The notes below the pieces were generated by a model that was not told the DNA's origin, made no database searches, and was given only the letters and a program-made list of their open reading frames with translations. Shown piece by piece: positions 53,801 to 64,000 of a DNA stretch of 64,000 nt; positions within the stretch are counted from its first letter, which is position 1, and the number at the start of each line of letters is the position of its first letter. Both the position numbers and the translations under genes were made by a program. Source of the DNA: Wuchereria bancrofti (taxonomy: Eukaryota; Nematoda; Chromadorea; Rhabditida; Onchocercidae); contig SSBO01000010.1 of assembly GCA_005281725.1 (NCBI GenBank), forward strand, positions 614,461-678,460, written 5' to 3'.

Positions 53801-55721
53801 AAGGACGGATGTTGGGGCGACAGTTATCCTTAACCATTTGCAATTTTATGATCACGCAACCTTTTTCCAGAGATACTGCAAATGCAGATTTCGAACATTA
53901 AACATTATAATTGTATGAACTAATGTTATAAGCCATAGGTCAAGAAGACAGCTATCGCTATTTGACCCTCCTACTATACCGCCTGTCTCTTTCTCTGTTT
54001 CAGGATGAAAAGGTCATTCATTTTATTTTATTAACCGTCTAAAATAAATTTGAATCCACTGAAATTCTCTTAATTAAAGAGTAAACAAAATAAATTAAAA
54101 AAAAGATTGATTAAAGATGTTTAACTAAAAGTTTGAGAATGAGAAAAAATAAACTTCAGACGACAACCAAATATTACCCACACTTTACTTCACTCTTCTT
54201 CCAATTATCCCACTAATAATCGCATACCATTTCTTCCTGTTCTTCCACCTTCTTATCTTTTAATTTTGTTGCTGAAGGAACAAAACTCCCTGTCCAAGAA
54301 AATGGAAATCAACAAAAAAAAAAGCTATGCGCACATTGACGCGACATTTTCACTTTTAATGATTCCAAATTTTTGAGCGAAAAAATGTACACAACTGGTT
54401 TTTGCTTATATAATTTTTTCCTTATATAATAATTGAAAAATTGACTAAATTCTATAAAATCCGACCAATAATTACATTTCTGCTCGTCTCGTCTTATCTC
54501 ACAAAAATTTTGTCCATATCTTGTAATTAATACCAAATTCATACATTATGTTAATTTAATACCACAAACATACAAGATTAGCACTATAAGTTAAGCATAA
54601 AAGTAACAAACATTCGTCTTATTATTTAGATCAAAATTAGAAAATCGTAGTGACTAATTTGGTCGGATCATTAATGCTTAATATAATTTCGAGAAGTAAA
54701 AGCTTATTTGGAAAAGCACTGTTTAATTTTATCGTTTTGATCAGTAAATAGATTTTAGTTAGTTTACAAATTGTTTAAACAGCTAATTACACTTTCGCTC
54801 TAATACAACATTTATAAATCAATCAATTGTTTGACTTGCAAAAATTGGAATGCATCAAAAAATACATTTTAAACAATGCGGAAAAAATTTTTACAAAAAT
54901 TTTATCACCAATAATATTGCTTTATACGTATTTGATTCAAGCAATATGCATAATTAATCATTTGACAATTTGATATGTTTACTCGAATCAGTTGCAAGTG
55001 ATCAAATTCACAATAACGGCCACTGTTAGACCGTCCAATACACGTTATTATTAAATATAATCATTTAGAATTTTAAAACAAAAAATTAATTATTTGGTTT
55101 GGAAGAGTAACAAAATGCGCCATTCATTTCTACGACGAAATCAATCATCTGCTAATTACAATGCTAATTATAATGTTTATGTAAGCATTTTTATGCTTAC
55201 ACAAAAATCACACAAATATGCGCTAATTGACGACGTTTCTGCCAATCTTTACTTTCCATTTGTTATTGCTTCCATATGTTAATTTGGTAAGTGTTTCTAT
55301 TTATTTCTTTATTTTCTTTGAATAAATTTCATTTTCAAACCCACGACAAGAAATTATCGGTAGCCAAACTATCATTTTCTTTATTTCGTCCAAATTCATT
55401 TAAATAGTTTGCAAACATTGTTCAATTGATGTTTGCATGCTAGTAGCACGCAACTAACTGCACACATATATCATGCATGAGCAATTAGTTCTACTGCAAA
55501 ACTCATTGTTCACTCAAAGTGATATTGCTTCTTTCATAATGCTAAACTGTGATGAAATATTGTGATAAATGCTAATTTGTGCATATGGTAATTTTCTTTC
55601 GTTTTATGCAAATTTATAAAATAATGATAGAATTAAGCTTAAACTTAGCAACTCTTTAGTGATATCGATCAAATTGATTCTTATTTCAACAATACTTCCA
55701 CAATATAAGCAATTCTAATTG
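47885..55721. other. Long intergenic region; no supported gene
   Basis: About 7.8 kb between the divergently oriented four-helix and GT92 genes. It is AT-rich with homopolymer runs. Frames at 51493-51747 (minus), 52720-52977 (plus), 54309-54542 (minus) and 55094-55282 (plus) lack motifs, splice partners and codon bias. It presumably includes promoters of both flanking genes, but no element could be identified. Confidence 0.5.
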
Positions 55722-58700
55722 ATGTCACAACGAAATTTCCAACGTCGCCTTGTAATCAGTGATACGATTTGCACTCGATTGATTAGAAATTTTTACATAC
55801 AATTTGGATCTAGCAGAAAACTTCGCCGATTATTTTTGGTTTCATTATTTTTAACGTCTTTAATAACTTTGTGCTGCATAATTCATTTCGTCCATGTATC
55901 GTTTTATAATAAACTATCAAGAAGTGTAAAATTAAATGCTATACCATCTCAAAACAGTACCGGAATTTCGGATAAAGGGAAGCAAAATCTAATAATGAAA
56001 GCTTATCAGATACTGTATCAAATTCGAACATTAATTAAGCAGATTTTAAATTTTGCACAAGAAACGTTTTTATCGTTAAGATGGGATTTGTTTATAAAGT
56101 CGGAATTTCGAAAGGTTCCATCAATGATGAATTACACAGAAGATGTGACAGATGACACCTTGTTTATCTACAAAGCATTTTTGGACTTACGCCGAAAAGA
56201 ACCGTTAATACGAATTCTGGCATTCAGTCAGTGTCGCGATATCAATGTAATCCTTCATTATGGCTTACAATGTATATCAGCAAAAGATATCACAATAGAA
56301 TATGATTGCCCGTGGAAATGGGTACCCGAATGTAAATGGTTTTCCTTTATGCTCATTTTCAATATGAGAGATAGTAATTTCTCTATTAATACAGTAAGTA
56401 TTTCACAATATGCAATTATATTTTCATAATGTATCCCGTTTTTTATTTACTTATTTTTTTTTAACGCTTCTGCTATATTAAATTTTATTCACATATAACT
56501 CATTGTATGATAGCTAGAAAGAAATATTTCGCATTATATTTCTATTGGAAATAAGATTTAGCGCAAAATGTTCTTTAATGTTCGAAATGTAACGAATGTT
56601 GTGGTATGCTTAGAATAACAAAAAATAAAATAAACTTTGAATGCAACAAATGATTAAAAAAATTGAGTACTAAAAATATTTTTCTGTTAAAAAATTTAGA
56701 AAGAAATATTAGTAAGTGAAAGAAATCGAATGGTTGCTATCCCATTGCAATTGCTTCTGCGGAAGTACCAAGATATTTTGCATGTTTGTGTGCCACCTCT
56801 CTACTGGTACTGGAATTATGTTGCATTCATACAATTCATTGAGGTATGCAATTTCTATATTTCATTTAGTTAGGATGAAAAATTTATTCTCTCTTAGAAT
56901 TGGTATTGCAAATTTCGAACCAAACTAAAATATTAGTTTATTGCTTTAGCCAAATTTTATTTTTTGTTTCAAGTTCTAAAATATTTGAGTGTTTTCCATT
57001 TGAATGTATGAGATTAATGCATTAATTCAACGAAAAAAATGAAAATACATAAAGTTAGAAAATTGTAATCCAAATATTAAAAAAAGTGTAGTTGTTTATA
57101 TAATTTCAATAGCAATTTCATTTTAAGATTTGGAGAAAGCAAGGTGCTACAATGTTTTACATTTATTATGTATCGGTCAATAGACGTATGATGGATATTT
57201 TGAAAATCTATGAAAAAATGGTAAATTAGTATGAAATTTTATAAATTATAGGAATAAGACCAAAAAGATTGATTTTGGTCGAAATGATTGATTTTATTTT
57301 GAGAATATCACTTCGCAGATTGATACTAACGAACGTTTCAGAACGTTTCGTTTAATTCAAATAAAATTTTAATAAAAGTTAATTAGATTATCAGGATATT
57401 TTCGTGATTTAGCTGAAGCTTGCAAGATAAAACCATTCAATTCCTGGTTCTTTTGCTAATTTTTTTATTGCAACAGTACAAATTCATTCAATTTTCATTC
57501 CCTATTAACTTTTGCAGGGAATTATTCGGCTAATTCGTTGGCAAATGTTGCCGCGATCAAAACTGATCGATCCAAATCGATGGATCTATCGTTTTGGTCA
57601 TACACTTAGTATGAATGATTGCTTGTACAGTTCATTCGCTAAATACGTTGCATTGGTCGATATTGATGAATTTATTATTCCAAAGTATGCGTAATTAGCA
57701 ATTAGCTTTCCTGGCCGTTCTCTTCCAAATCATAAGTTATTGTTAAACTAAATTTTGATATTTTCACATTATTTATTGTTCTGTTATTCCTTCATTCTTC
57801 TATAAGAATACTAAAATTTGAATTTTTTTTATTTCTTTCAACTTTGTTTTAAATTTTAGTTCCGGAACATTATTGCCATTTTTGCGCAAAATGCATGATT
57901 TGAATGATACGGCTGGAAGTTTCGTATTCGAGCATGCTCGAGTACGATTTCAGGGCTGGATCCTATTTAAATTACAACGAAAATTTGATTTTGCTTGGCT
58001 AAAAAATGCTGAATTCCAAATTCAAGAAGGCCCATCAAAAACGATTTTCATGCCTGAACGTGTGCAAATTTTAGTCACCCATAAAGTGCGCGAATTTTTC
58101 AAACCATATAAATCATTCAAAGTATGTTCCCAATGCTTACTTACCCTCGATTTTTTAATCTTAACTTTTGAGCTTTCTGTAAGAAATTAATTTTAAATGA
58201 GAAATTTATGCTTGCATGAAAGATATGAAAATTGTTTAAAAGATTTACAAATATCATTTCAACCTTTGTTTTTCTCAGCAATCGGAGCGAAAACTTTCGC
58301 TTTTGACGTTTTTACCTATTTTACGTAATGGTTTTCAGATAAATACCAATGACGGTTTATTATATCATGCACGTTTTAATTGGATTTTCACAAGTCTGAA
58401 CGATTCCATTTTTCATCCAACGGATATTTTCCGCAAATACATTACTGATCTAAACGATCAGTATCAAAAAATGATAGCACAAGTACTATGGCAGGATTGG
58501 AATCTTGTTCCCTTCTGGAAAATCCTTTCCAAGAAAATTGAGAAATGTACTTCTAAGTAAGTTCTCAAGTTTTAAATCCTCTATTGGCAATATTATATTA
58601 ATAAATTATACTAATAAAATGCTTTATACATTCACTAATTTCTTTCTCTCATTTTTCCTTCTTTTTAATTAATAAAATTTCGTTCCTATTTTATAGATGG

Positions 58701-58811
58701 CGCATGTATGGTTGTAAAGCTCCATATCATCTATGTTGGAAAGCGCTAAATGATGAAGACGAATGGATTTTCAGTCATATCAATGTTAACAGTGATTATA
58801 TTTTACTATAG
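55722..58811 (+). CDS. Glycosyltransferase family 92 (DUF23) protein
   Basis: Seven exons with consistent phases: 55722-56393, 56700-56843, 57128-57220, 57518-57684, 57860-58121, 58279-58556 and 58697-58811; 1731 nt, 576 residues. ATG at 55722 was chosen because the preceding in-frame codon is TTG and the N-terminus then reads as a basic cytosolic tail plus an anchor helix (about 37-58), the type II topology of Golgi glycosyltransferases. GT92 hallmarks: a strand with FIYKAFLDLR before the core; VCVPPLYWYWN then FIQFIE; IWRKQGATMFYIYYVS; a DXD-type VDIDEFIIP (D351, D353, E354); HDLNDTAGSFVFEHARV. NST at 78 is a possible glycosylation site. Known GT92 members (C. elegans GALT-1) add beta-1,4-galactose to core fucose of N-glycans; that substrate is only inferred here. 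A broken, nearly identical inverted copy lies at 11521-13455. Confidence 0.92.
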
Positions 58812-59535
58812 ATTTACTAATTGAAATGATTTTGCTCTATTTTATCATTAAATCAGATAGAAACTATATTGATGAAATTGAATTATTGGAGAAAAAACTG
58901 CAGTGACTTTTCTATTTTTTCTTTCTTTCTCATGTGACAGATATTTCAATATATATCCGAATAATTTTTGAAAAAATTAACATTTGTAAAAACTTGATGG
59001 TCTGAAAGTGATGCAAACTGGAAGGCTGAAATTAATAAGCAAATTCAATATAGCGGGAATTTTATCAGTTTATCTATTAAAGTTAAAAAAACTTGGTCAA
59101 AACATCATTTTCTTAATATTTTAACGATTGAAATTGATTAACATTATAACACAAAATTATAATAACACTGGTTTTCAATTTTCGCTTTCGAATGCCTAAA
59201 ATTTCTGGCCGATATCATTTTCGATTAGTCTTGATAATGAAATTGATCAATTTAACTGGATTTTCATCGATTGCTTGACAATCTACATGATCTTCCAATT
59301 TCTGCAAAGATTTTTCACAAAATTATTATAAATGACTTAAAATTTCAAATCTGAAGTGATGAAATAGTAAAGAAATAATAAAATGCAAGTTTTATTGACC
59401 TAAACTATCGTTTGATTTAAATAATTCGATGAAATTGCATATTGCTACTAGAAAAACTAATTGGTTTATTTAATTTTTGCTTTCGAATGTTTAAAAAATC
59501 CTGGTTGATACCCCAAATCAAATGTCATCTTATCT
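58812..59535. repeat. 3' flank of GT92 gene with dispersed-repeat fragment
   Basis: The first about 140 bases also occur at the end of the truncated GT92 copy (to 58948). The segment at about 59272-59400 (GCTTGACAATCTACATGATC onward) resembles 61608-61690, 63005-63085 and 62730-62820, so it belongs to the repeat family that fills the next 4 kb. Confidence 0.65.
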
Positions 59536-59539
59536 ATCA

Positions 59540-59830
59540 TTGTACCAGTCGTATTATTTCGTTATATCTGCCCATAGATACATCATATCATATACAAGTC
59601 GTATTATCTCACATTATATCATATAGCAGTCGTATTATCTCACATTATATCATATACCAGTCGTATTATCTCGTTATATCTGCTGATAGATATCACATTA
59701 TACCATATACCAGTCGTATTATCTCACATTATACCATATACCAGTCGTATTATCTCGTTATATCTGCTGATAGATACATCATATCATATACCAGTCGTAT
59801 GGTCTCGTTATATCTGCTCATAGATATGAC
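59540..59830. repeat. Minisatellite with CAGTCGTATTATCTC core
   Basis: The core CCAGTCGTATTATCTC alternates with CACATTATACCATATA and GTTATATCTGCTGATAGATA, giving unit spacings of roughly 36 and 50 bases. The 136-codon frame at 59442-59852 (YQSYYLVISADRY repeats) simply translates this array and is not accepted as a gene. The array abuts the left inverted repeat. Confidence 0.85.
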
Positions 59831-60610
59831 TGCGGTGTATCTCAGCTTATGACTCTGAATGGATTAGACAATCGACAAAGAAATAAATGGATGATATATA
59901 TATTTGTTACCATTGTTATTCATCATTGGTATATGTTTTCTTAACAAAATTTCAAATTCTGAGAAGCAAATGACATGCAAAGTGGTCCTCAAGATTTGAG
60001 AGATTTCTAACTGGCATCATGCTTGCAGGTTTTTCGAGAATGATTTTAACTTATAACAGTGTGATAGAGGCATGGAATCACTTTATAATTATCGAATGAA
60101 TAATGACAATACGTATACTTGTGTTCTTCAAAAAGGTCATCTCATCTAAGCAATCATTACTCCAGCACTTATGTAAGCCCCATTGCAGCTGAGCTTATCT
60201 GTTTATCTAGAAATTTTCAACTGTTAACAAAGAGTATGTGCACTGTTTAATATGTTAAAAATCACTCATTTGTTCCAAACCAAATTTGCTTGCAATGTTC
60301 AAATGTTGTAAAGATTTGCTAATAGTCATTCGTATAACATGAGAAACTGACAGTATTAAAACTCATCTCTTACTATATAAAGAGTAAAGATCATCTGATA
60401 ATAGCTCTTTAATATAATCATACGCTTGTTGCAAAACTAATTGTAAACGGTTTTAACCTAGTTATCGTCACCAATCTGCAAAAATTCAGCACAAAAATTG
60501 AATCGATAACTTAACAAATATATATGTAATAAATTTATTTCTTTGTCGATTGTCTAATCCATTCAGAGTCATAAGCTGAGATCCACTGTAGTCATATCTA
60601 TGAGCAGATA
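59811..60610. mobile_element. Element of about 0.8 kb with 79-bp terminal inverted repeats, no ORF
   Basis: 59811-59889 is reverse-complemented at 60531-60610 with few mismatches (shared core GACTCTGAATGGATTAGACA and AATCGACAAAGAAAT). The interior of about 640 bases has no coding frame. Minisatellites related to the outer ends (TATCTGCTNATAGATA) extend on both sides. A third, partial copy of the right half lies at 61967-62160. A non-autonomous MITE or foldback-like element is the best interpretation; target-site duplications could not be defined. Confidence 0.6.
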
Positions 60611-60850
60611 CGTTAGCGTCGCCAACAAAACAACGGATGATCTAATCCATTCAGAGACATCTCAAATCTACCACACTCATATCATATCTATGAGAAGATA
60701 TATCAGTGTTCCCAGCAAGAAGAAATCAGAGACATCCGAGATCCACCGCACTCGTATCATCTATGACAAGATGTGTCAGTGTTCCCAGCAGCACATCTGA
60801 GATCTATGAGAAGACATAATCCCAGCAAAAAACAGCGGATGATGATGATG
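60600..60850. repeat. Tandem repeat flanking the right inverted repeat
   Basis: Degenerate units of roughly 90 bases contain CAGAGACATC, GAGATCCACC, ATCTATGAGAAGATATATCA and GTGTTCCCAGCA, then (GAT)n. The 66-codon frame at 60600-60800 is repeat translation. Confidence 0.7.
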
Positions 60851-61540
60851 TGATGGGAGTTTTTTTTTTTGAATAGAATTTAATTGATTAGGATAAAAAA
60901 AAACATGAATTGAAAAAAAATGATTTTCTTAAAAAAGAAACACTTAAAAGTTCCAAAGTTTTTCATAATTTGATGAAAATTCAGATAAATTTGTCAGATT
61001 CACTGTCCAGACTAATTGAAAATGATATCAAGCAGAGATTTTTGGTATTCGAAAGCTAAAAGTAATAAGCTTATTTATTTTTTTTGGTATCAATATGCTT
61101 AACTTCACCGAATTATCCCCTTTATTTAGGTTAGTAAAATTTGTACTTTATCATTTTTTACCATTTTATCACTTCAAATTTGAAATTTCAAGTCATTTGT
61201 AATAAATTTATATAAAATTTTTTTAGGTTGTTTAATATAAATAAAAAAAATATGAATTGTTTAATAGTTTCTTTAATAGAACCTAACTAATTGAAACAAA
61301 AAAAAACATGAATTGAAAAAAATGAATTTCTTAAAAAAAGAAACACTTAAAAATTTGAAAATTTTTTTGCAATTCGATTAAAATTCAATTAATTTATCAA
61401 TTTCATTATCTAAATTCAATTTTATCATTTAAATTAAAAAAAATTTCATTATATAAAATTAAAAGTTTCATTATTTAAAAAATTTCATTATTTAAAATTA
61501 ATGCTTTTTAGTCATTTTCGACGGTGTATTGTTAAATTTA

Positions 61541-61800
61541 AGGTGCTTTAATAGCAGCAAAACTCGTTTTTAGTTGAATTGGAAATGAATTATGAATTTA
61601 TTTCGTATTGTGCTTGACAATCGATATGATCTTCCAATTTCCGGCAAAGATTTTTTCTCAATATTATAAAATATTAAAAATTTCAATTTTAAGTTCCAAA
61701 AAAAAAAACTAAAAAAATCACTAAAACACAAGCATAAGCTCACTTACCATAAGACAACAAAAAAAACTAAAAAAATTAAAAAAGATTAAAAAATAAGGNT
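61541..61800. repeat. 260-bp direct repeat, copy 1
   Basis: AGGTGCTTTAATAGCAGCAA through AGCTCACTTACCATAAGACA to an n at 61799; repeated at 62935-63194 with few changes. Confidence 0.85.
61799..61799. other. Ambiguous base at the end of direct-repeat copy 1
   Basis: A single n in AAATAAGGN, where the second copy continues AAATAAGGTTATACC. The join lies within a repeat and may be incorrect. Confidence 0.95.
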
Positions 61801-61966
61801 ATTTTATCATTTTTTTACCATTTTATCATCTCATATTTGAAATTTCAAGGGAATTGGAAGATCATGTAGATTATTAAGCAAAATCTTTCAAAAATTTTCT
61901 GTTATTCGATGATCATTCAGCTTTGCCACTATTCAAGCACCTTAAATCTGTCAATTTTATTATCCA

Positions 61967-62160
61967 AACTAATTGTAAGCAGTTTTAACCTAGTTGTCGT
62001 CACCAATCCACAAAAATTCAGCACAGAAATTGAATCGATAACTCTAACAAATATGTATATGTCATTTATTTCTCCGTCGACTGTCTAATCCATTCAGAGT
62101 GATAACCAGAGATCCACCGTAGTTATTTCTATGGGCAGATATATTAACGTTCCCAGATGA
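61967..62160. repeat. Partial third copy of the inverted-repeat element
   Basis: Matches about 60436-60630 in the same orientation (TTTTAACCTAGTTGTCGTCA, then CTAATCCATTCAGAG) with moderate divergence. It lacks the left half of the element. Confidence 0.8.
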
Positions 62161-62934
62161 TCAAAATACTAAATAAATTCATAATTCATTTCTAATTCAA
62201 TTAAAGATCAGTTTTGCTGCTATTATACACCATCAAAAATGACTAAAAAGCATTAATTTTAAATAATGAAATTTTTTTTAATTTAAATAATAAAATTGAA
62301 TTCAGATAATGAAATTGATAAATTTAATTGAATTTTAATCAAAAAATTTTGAAATTTTTAAGTGTTTCTTTTTTTAAGAAATTCATTTTTTTCAATTCAT
62401 GTTTTTTTTTTTTGTTCCAATTAGTTAAGTTCTATTAAAAAAAAACTATTAAACAATAGCAAATCACTTAAAAAAAACTTTTTTATTTGCATATGCACAT
62501 GGCTCCAACGCATCATCATCATTTCTGTTTGATAATGTCATTTTCAATTAGTTTAGATAATGAAATTGATAAATTCAACTAAATTTTAATCGAACTGCAA
62601 AAAAAATTTTGAATGTTTCATTTTTAAGAAATTCATTTTTTTTTAATTCATGCTTTTTTTGTTTTAATTAATTAATTTCTATTAAAAAAAACCATTAAAC
62701 AATTCACTGCACCTAAAAAAATTTTGTATAAATTTATTATAAATGACTTGAAATTTCAAATTTTAAATGATAAAATGGTAAAAAAATGATAAAATAAAAT
62801 TTTATTCACCTAAATCAAACGATAATTATGAAATTAAGCATATTGATGATAGTGATTTCATTGTTTAATTAACAAAAACCCCTAGAAATTGTAATCATTT
62901 CCAATTAGTTTGGACAATGAATTTTTTATAATTA

Positions 62935-63194
62935 AGGTGCTTTAATGGCAGCAAAACTGATTTTTAATTGAATTAGAAACGAATTATGAATTTATATAGT
63001 ATTGTGCTTGACAATCGATATGATCTTCCAATTTCCGGCAAAGATTTTTTCTCATTATTATAAAATATTAAAAATTTCAATTTTAAGTTACAAAAAACAA
63101 AACTAAAAAAATTACTAAAACACAAGCATAAGCTCACTTACCATAAGACAACAAAAAAACTAAAAAAATTAAAAAAGATTAAAAAATAAGGTTA
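62935..63194. repeat. 260-bp direct repeat, copy 2
   Basis: Second copy of 61541-61800, about 1.4 kb away. Confidence 0.85.
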
Positions 63195-64000
63195 TACCAA
63201 GCAAACAAAAAAAAAAAATAATTCAAATAAAACATAAACAAAAAAATTGCTAAAAACTCCATTCATACTTGAAAATATTAAAAAACAATTCACTTACGCT
63301 ACTTTGATGCCATCACGCTAAGGCTGCCATTTAAAAAAATCATAGAGCAGAAGACAACTTTAAAAAAAAACCTAAGTTGTTAATAAACAAATCTAGTTCA
63401 AAAATAAAATTAGAAACCAAAAATAACAAAAAAGAAAAAATTACTGAAATAAAAATAACAAATTAATTAAAAAATTAACCAAAAAAAAATTTATTTAAAC
63501 AAAACGAATAACATCTAAATAAAAAAACTATATTCAAACAATAAGAATAAAAACATAAATTATAAAAACAAAAAAAAAACAGAAATAAAAGTACGTTATA
63601 TCAATACAAAGTTATAATTATAATTAAGTTTGTAAAAACAAAAAATAACAAGACCTTGACACTTTATTTTTATTATTCATAAATTATGATAAAAATCTTA
63701 CAAAGAAAAATTAAGAACCTCAAACATATAATAAACAAAATATAATTCCTCACATCCACTCCAAAAAACACTCGATAGATATATGCTTGAGTATGGTATC
63801 AATTAAAGTTGTATAATTTAATACGAAAAAATTAATAATAAAAAGCTTAAAAACCCTTTTATTGTAAATAAAAAAATCAAATAATAAACTAAAAAGCTAA
63901 CAGACAATAAGCTATACTGACATGTACTAAATCTTTAATAAAAAGTGAAAAAAATCTAAAAGCCCCAAATATTTTATTTTAACTAATTCAGTAAAGCTAA
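63195..64000. other. A-rich sequence without a recognised gene
   Basis: Strong A bias on the plus strand with AAAAAC and AAAAAT runs; no frame longer than 60 codons. Confidence 0.6.

Larger units (their letters stand above)
60880..62822. repeat. Nested direct and inverted repeat fragments
   Basis: Several relationships can be traced by eye. About 60885-61020 is repeated directly at 61275-61430. About 61258-61590 is reverse-complemented at 62175-62458. About 61125-61250 is reverse-complemented at 62700-62822, and a further inverted fragment lies at 62560-62700. All are AT-rich without coding frames and look like copies of one non-autonomous repeat inserted into one another. Confidence 0.7.

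Noticed and set aside
55094..55282. 62-codon plus-strand frame upstream of the GT92 gene
   Set aside because: No splice phase connects it to 55722 and it has no motif.
59442..59852. 136-codon frame with repeated YQSYYLVISADRY
   Set aside because: Direct translation of the minisatellite; no start context, splice sites or non-repeat domain.
1..64000. tRNA, rRNA, spliced-leader RNA, CRISPR or viral genes
   Set aside because: Looked for characteristic motifs by eye and saw none; a covariance-model search would be needed to exclude small RNAs.

Overview
The window looks like nuclear DNA of a nematode, most likely a spirurian (filarial-type) worm. The basis is a very AT-rich background, many small exons separated by introns with TTTCAG-type acceptors and GTAAGT-type donors, a DUF23/GT92 glycosyltransferase, and a neuropeptide (NPY/NPF-like) receptor of the nematode NPR type. 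The species is not identifiable from the sequence alone. All gene models were assembled by hand from reading frames and splice sites, and exon phases were checked for consistency.

Layout. 1-9.8 kb is a repeat complex. Two nearly identical inverted copies of a GC-rich, multi-exon zinc-finger gene (plus-strand copy cut by the window edge; minus-strand copy from 9785) enclose about 7 kb. That interval holds an A-rich tract, a degenerate satellite of about 142 bp period full of GCATGC palindromes (about 2.4-6.5 kb), and a 0.3-kb hairpin with a third direct copy. Single 'n' bases at 5359, 7577, 8116 and 61799 mark sequence joins, so part of this architecture may be an assembly effect. 11.5-13.5 kb is a truncated inverted copy of the GT92 gene found at 55.7-58.8 kb. 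Two exon-like fragments of an unidentified gene lie near 14.4-15.0 kb.

18.1-36.6 kb carries two minus-strand genes: a 318-aa type I membrane protein with an internally duplicated cysteine pattern, and, about 1.1 kb upstream, a complete 416-aa, nine-exon class A GPCR with long first introns and one required GC-AG intron. 43.9-47.9 kb carries a 297-aa, five-exon protein with four predicted membrane helices and no recognised family. 55.7-58.8 kb carries the intact seven-exon, 576-aa GT92 gene on the plus strand. 59-63.2 kb is a patchwork of short repeats, including an element of about 0.8 kb with terminal inverted repeats flanked by minisatellites. The rest is AT-rich intergenic or intronic sequence in which no gene was seen.

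The functional genes are ordinary, independently acting loci: a neuropeptide receptor, a glycan-modifying enzyme and two membrane proteins. The observations most worth following are the inverted zinc-finger pair with its own GC-rich composition, the GCATGC satellite, the microhomology-scarred GT92 copy and the duplicated cysteine module.
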